Origin: Chloroflexota bacterium
GTDB taxonomy: Bacteria; Chloroflexota; Anaerolineae; B4-G1
Direction of reading: 5' to 3'
Assembly (NCBI GenBank): GCA_003648085.1
Contig: QMOC01000239.1
Coordinates: 1 to 5,073 of the forward strand
DNA length: 5,073 bases
Numbering within the stretch: the first letter of the stretch is position 1; every line of letters starts with the position of its first letter. The notes under the pieces are model-generated. The model was not told the DNA's origin. It saw nothing but the letters and a program-made list of their open reading frames with translations, and did no database searches. Below, piece after piece: positions 4,975-5,073 of this stretch. A program made the position numbers and the translations under genes.

Positions 4975-5073
4975 CTATGGCTCAACATCCAGTACCATCC
5001 CCACGCCAACCCTGATGAAATCCTCCCCGTACTCCTCGGCGAAAATCTCTATCGCCCGGTCGCCTGTGCAGTG
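4975..5073 (-). CDS. C-terminal 32 residues of a probable metallo-beta-lactamase-fold hydrolase (COG1237-like), 5' part outside window
   Basis: The open frame enters from the window edge and ends with TAG at 4975-4977. The visible residues are HCTGDRAIEIFAEEYGEDF followed by IRVGVGMVLDVEP. An HCTG motif followed by a helix and a closing ...VGVG...L strand is what I expect at the end of COG1237 proteins, a group of MBL-fold metal-dependent hydrolases common in archaea and anaerobes and sometimes annotated as dihydropterin-related enzymes. The His would be the last metal ligand of the fold. The codons (ATA, AGG) match the membrane gene next to it, not the genes further left. Only the tail is visible, so the family call is tentative and the substrate unknown. 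Confidence 0.6.
   Translation of the reverse strand, partial: HCTGDRAIEIFAEEYGEDFIRVGVGMVLDVEP

Overview
The window reads as a stretch of chromosome from a GC-rich bacterium, most likely a member of the Chloroflexota (Anaerolineae-like, probably uncultured). This rests on the C-terminal tail VYLPLILRSY of the decayed secreted protein at the left, which is typical of exported Chloroflexota proteins, and on the style of the nucleotidyltransferase pair. It is inference, not proof. All supported genes lie on the minus strand, so transcription runs from high to low coordinates.

Right end (4582-5073): the last 32 residues of a protein that looks like the C-terminus of a COG1237-type metallo-beta-lactamase-fold hydrolase, followed 28 bases later by a 116-residue four-helix membrane protein of unknown function. 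This part uses different codons from the rest (12 of 18 Ile codons in the membrane gene are ATA) and is less GC-rich (about 53% by hand count), so it looks acquired from another, possibly archaeal, source. Fourteen bases further on is an OsmC/Ohr-fold protein with the normal GC-rich codon style, which keeps the first active-site Cys but lacks the second. Its last codons and stop lie inside a complex inverted repeat built from six AGCGGAT-like units (4111-4188).

Centre (1772-4030): a 752-residue fusion of a NifS/IscS-type cysteine (or selenocysteine) desulfurase with a full selenophosphate synthetase SelD. All key residues that I can place are present in both halves. This is the most informative gene: one polypeptide appears able to release selenium from selenocysteine and pass it to the enzyme that makes selenophosphate. 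Together with the OsmC, membrane and MBL genes it suggests a sulfur/selenium handling locus. No selA, selB, selenouridine synthase or tRNA-Sec is visible here.

Left half (154-1768): three bases after the selD stop begins an unrecognised 87-residue protein. It overlaps by 17 bases a 197-residue nucleotidyltransferase-fold protein of the kind found in toxin-antitoxin-like pairs. Then comes a secreted LVIVD-repeat protein that is broken: it has a premature TGA, most of its repeats are missing, and a second in-frame segment carries the normal family tail. Its linker DNA is packed with CACTGA/TCAGTG hexamers. The final 153 bases hold no gene, only two hairpins.
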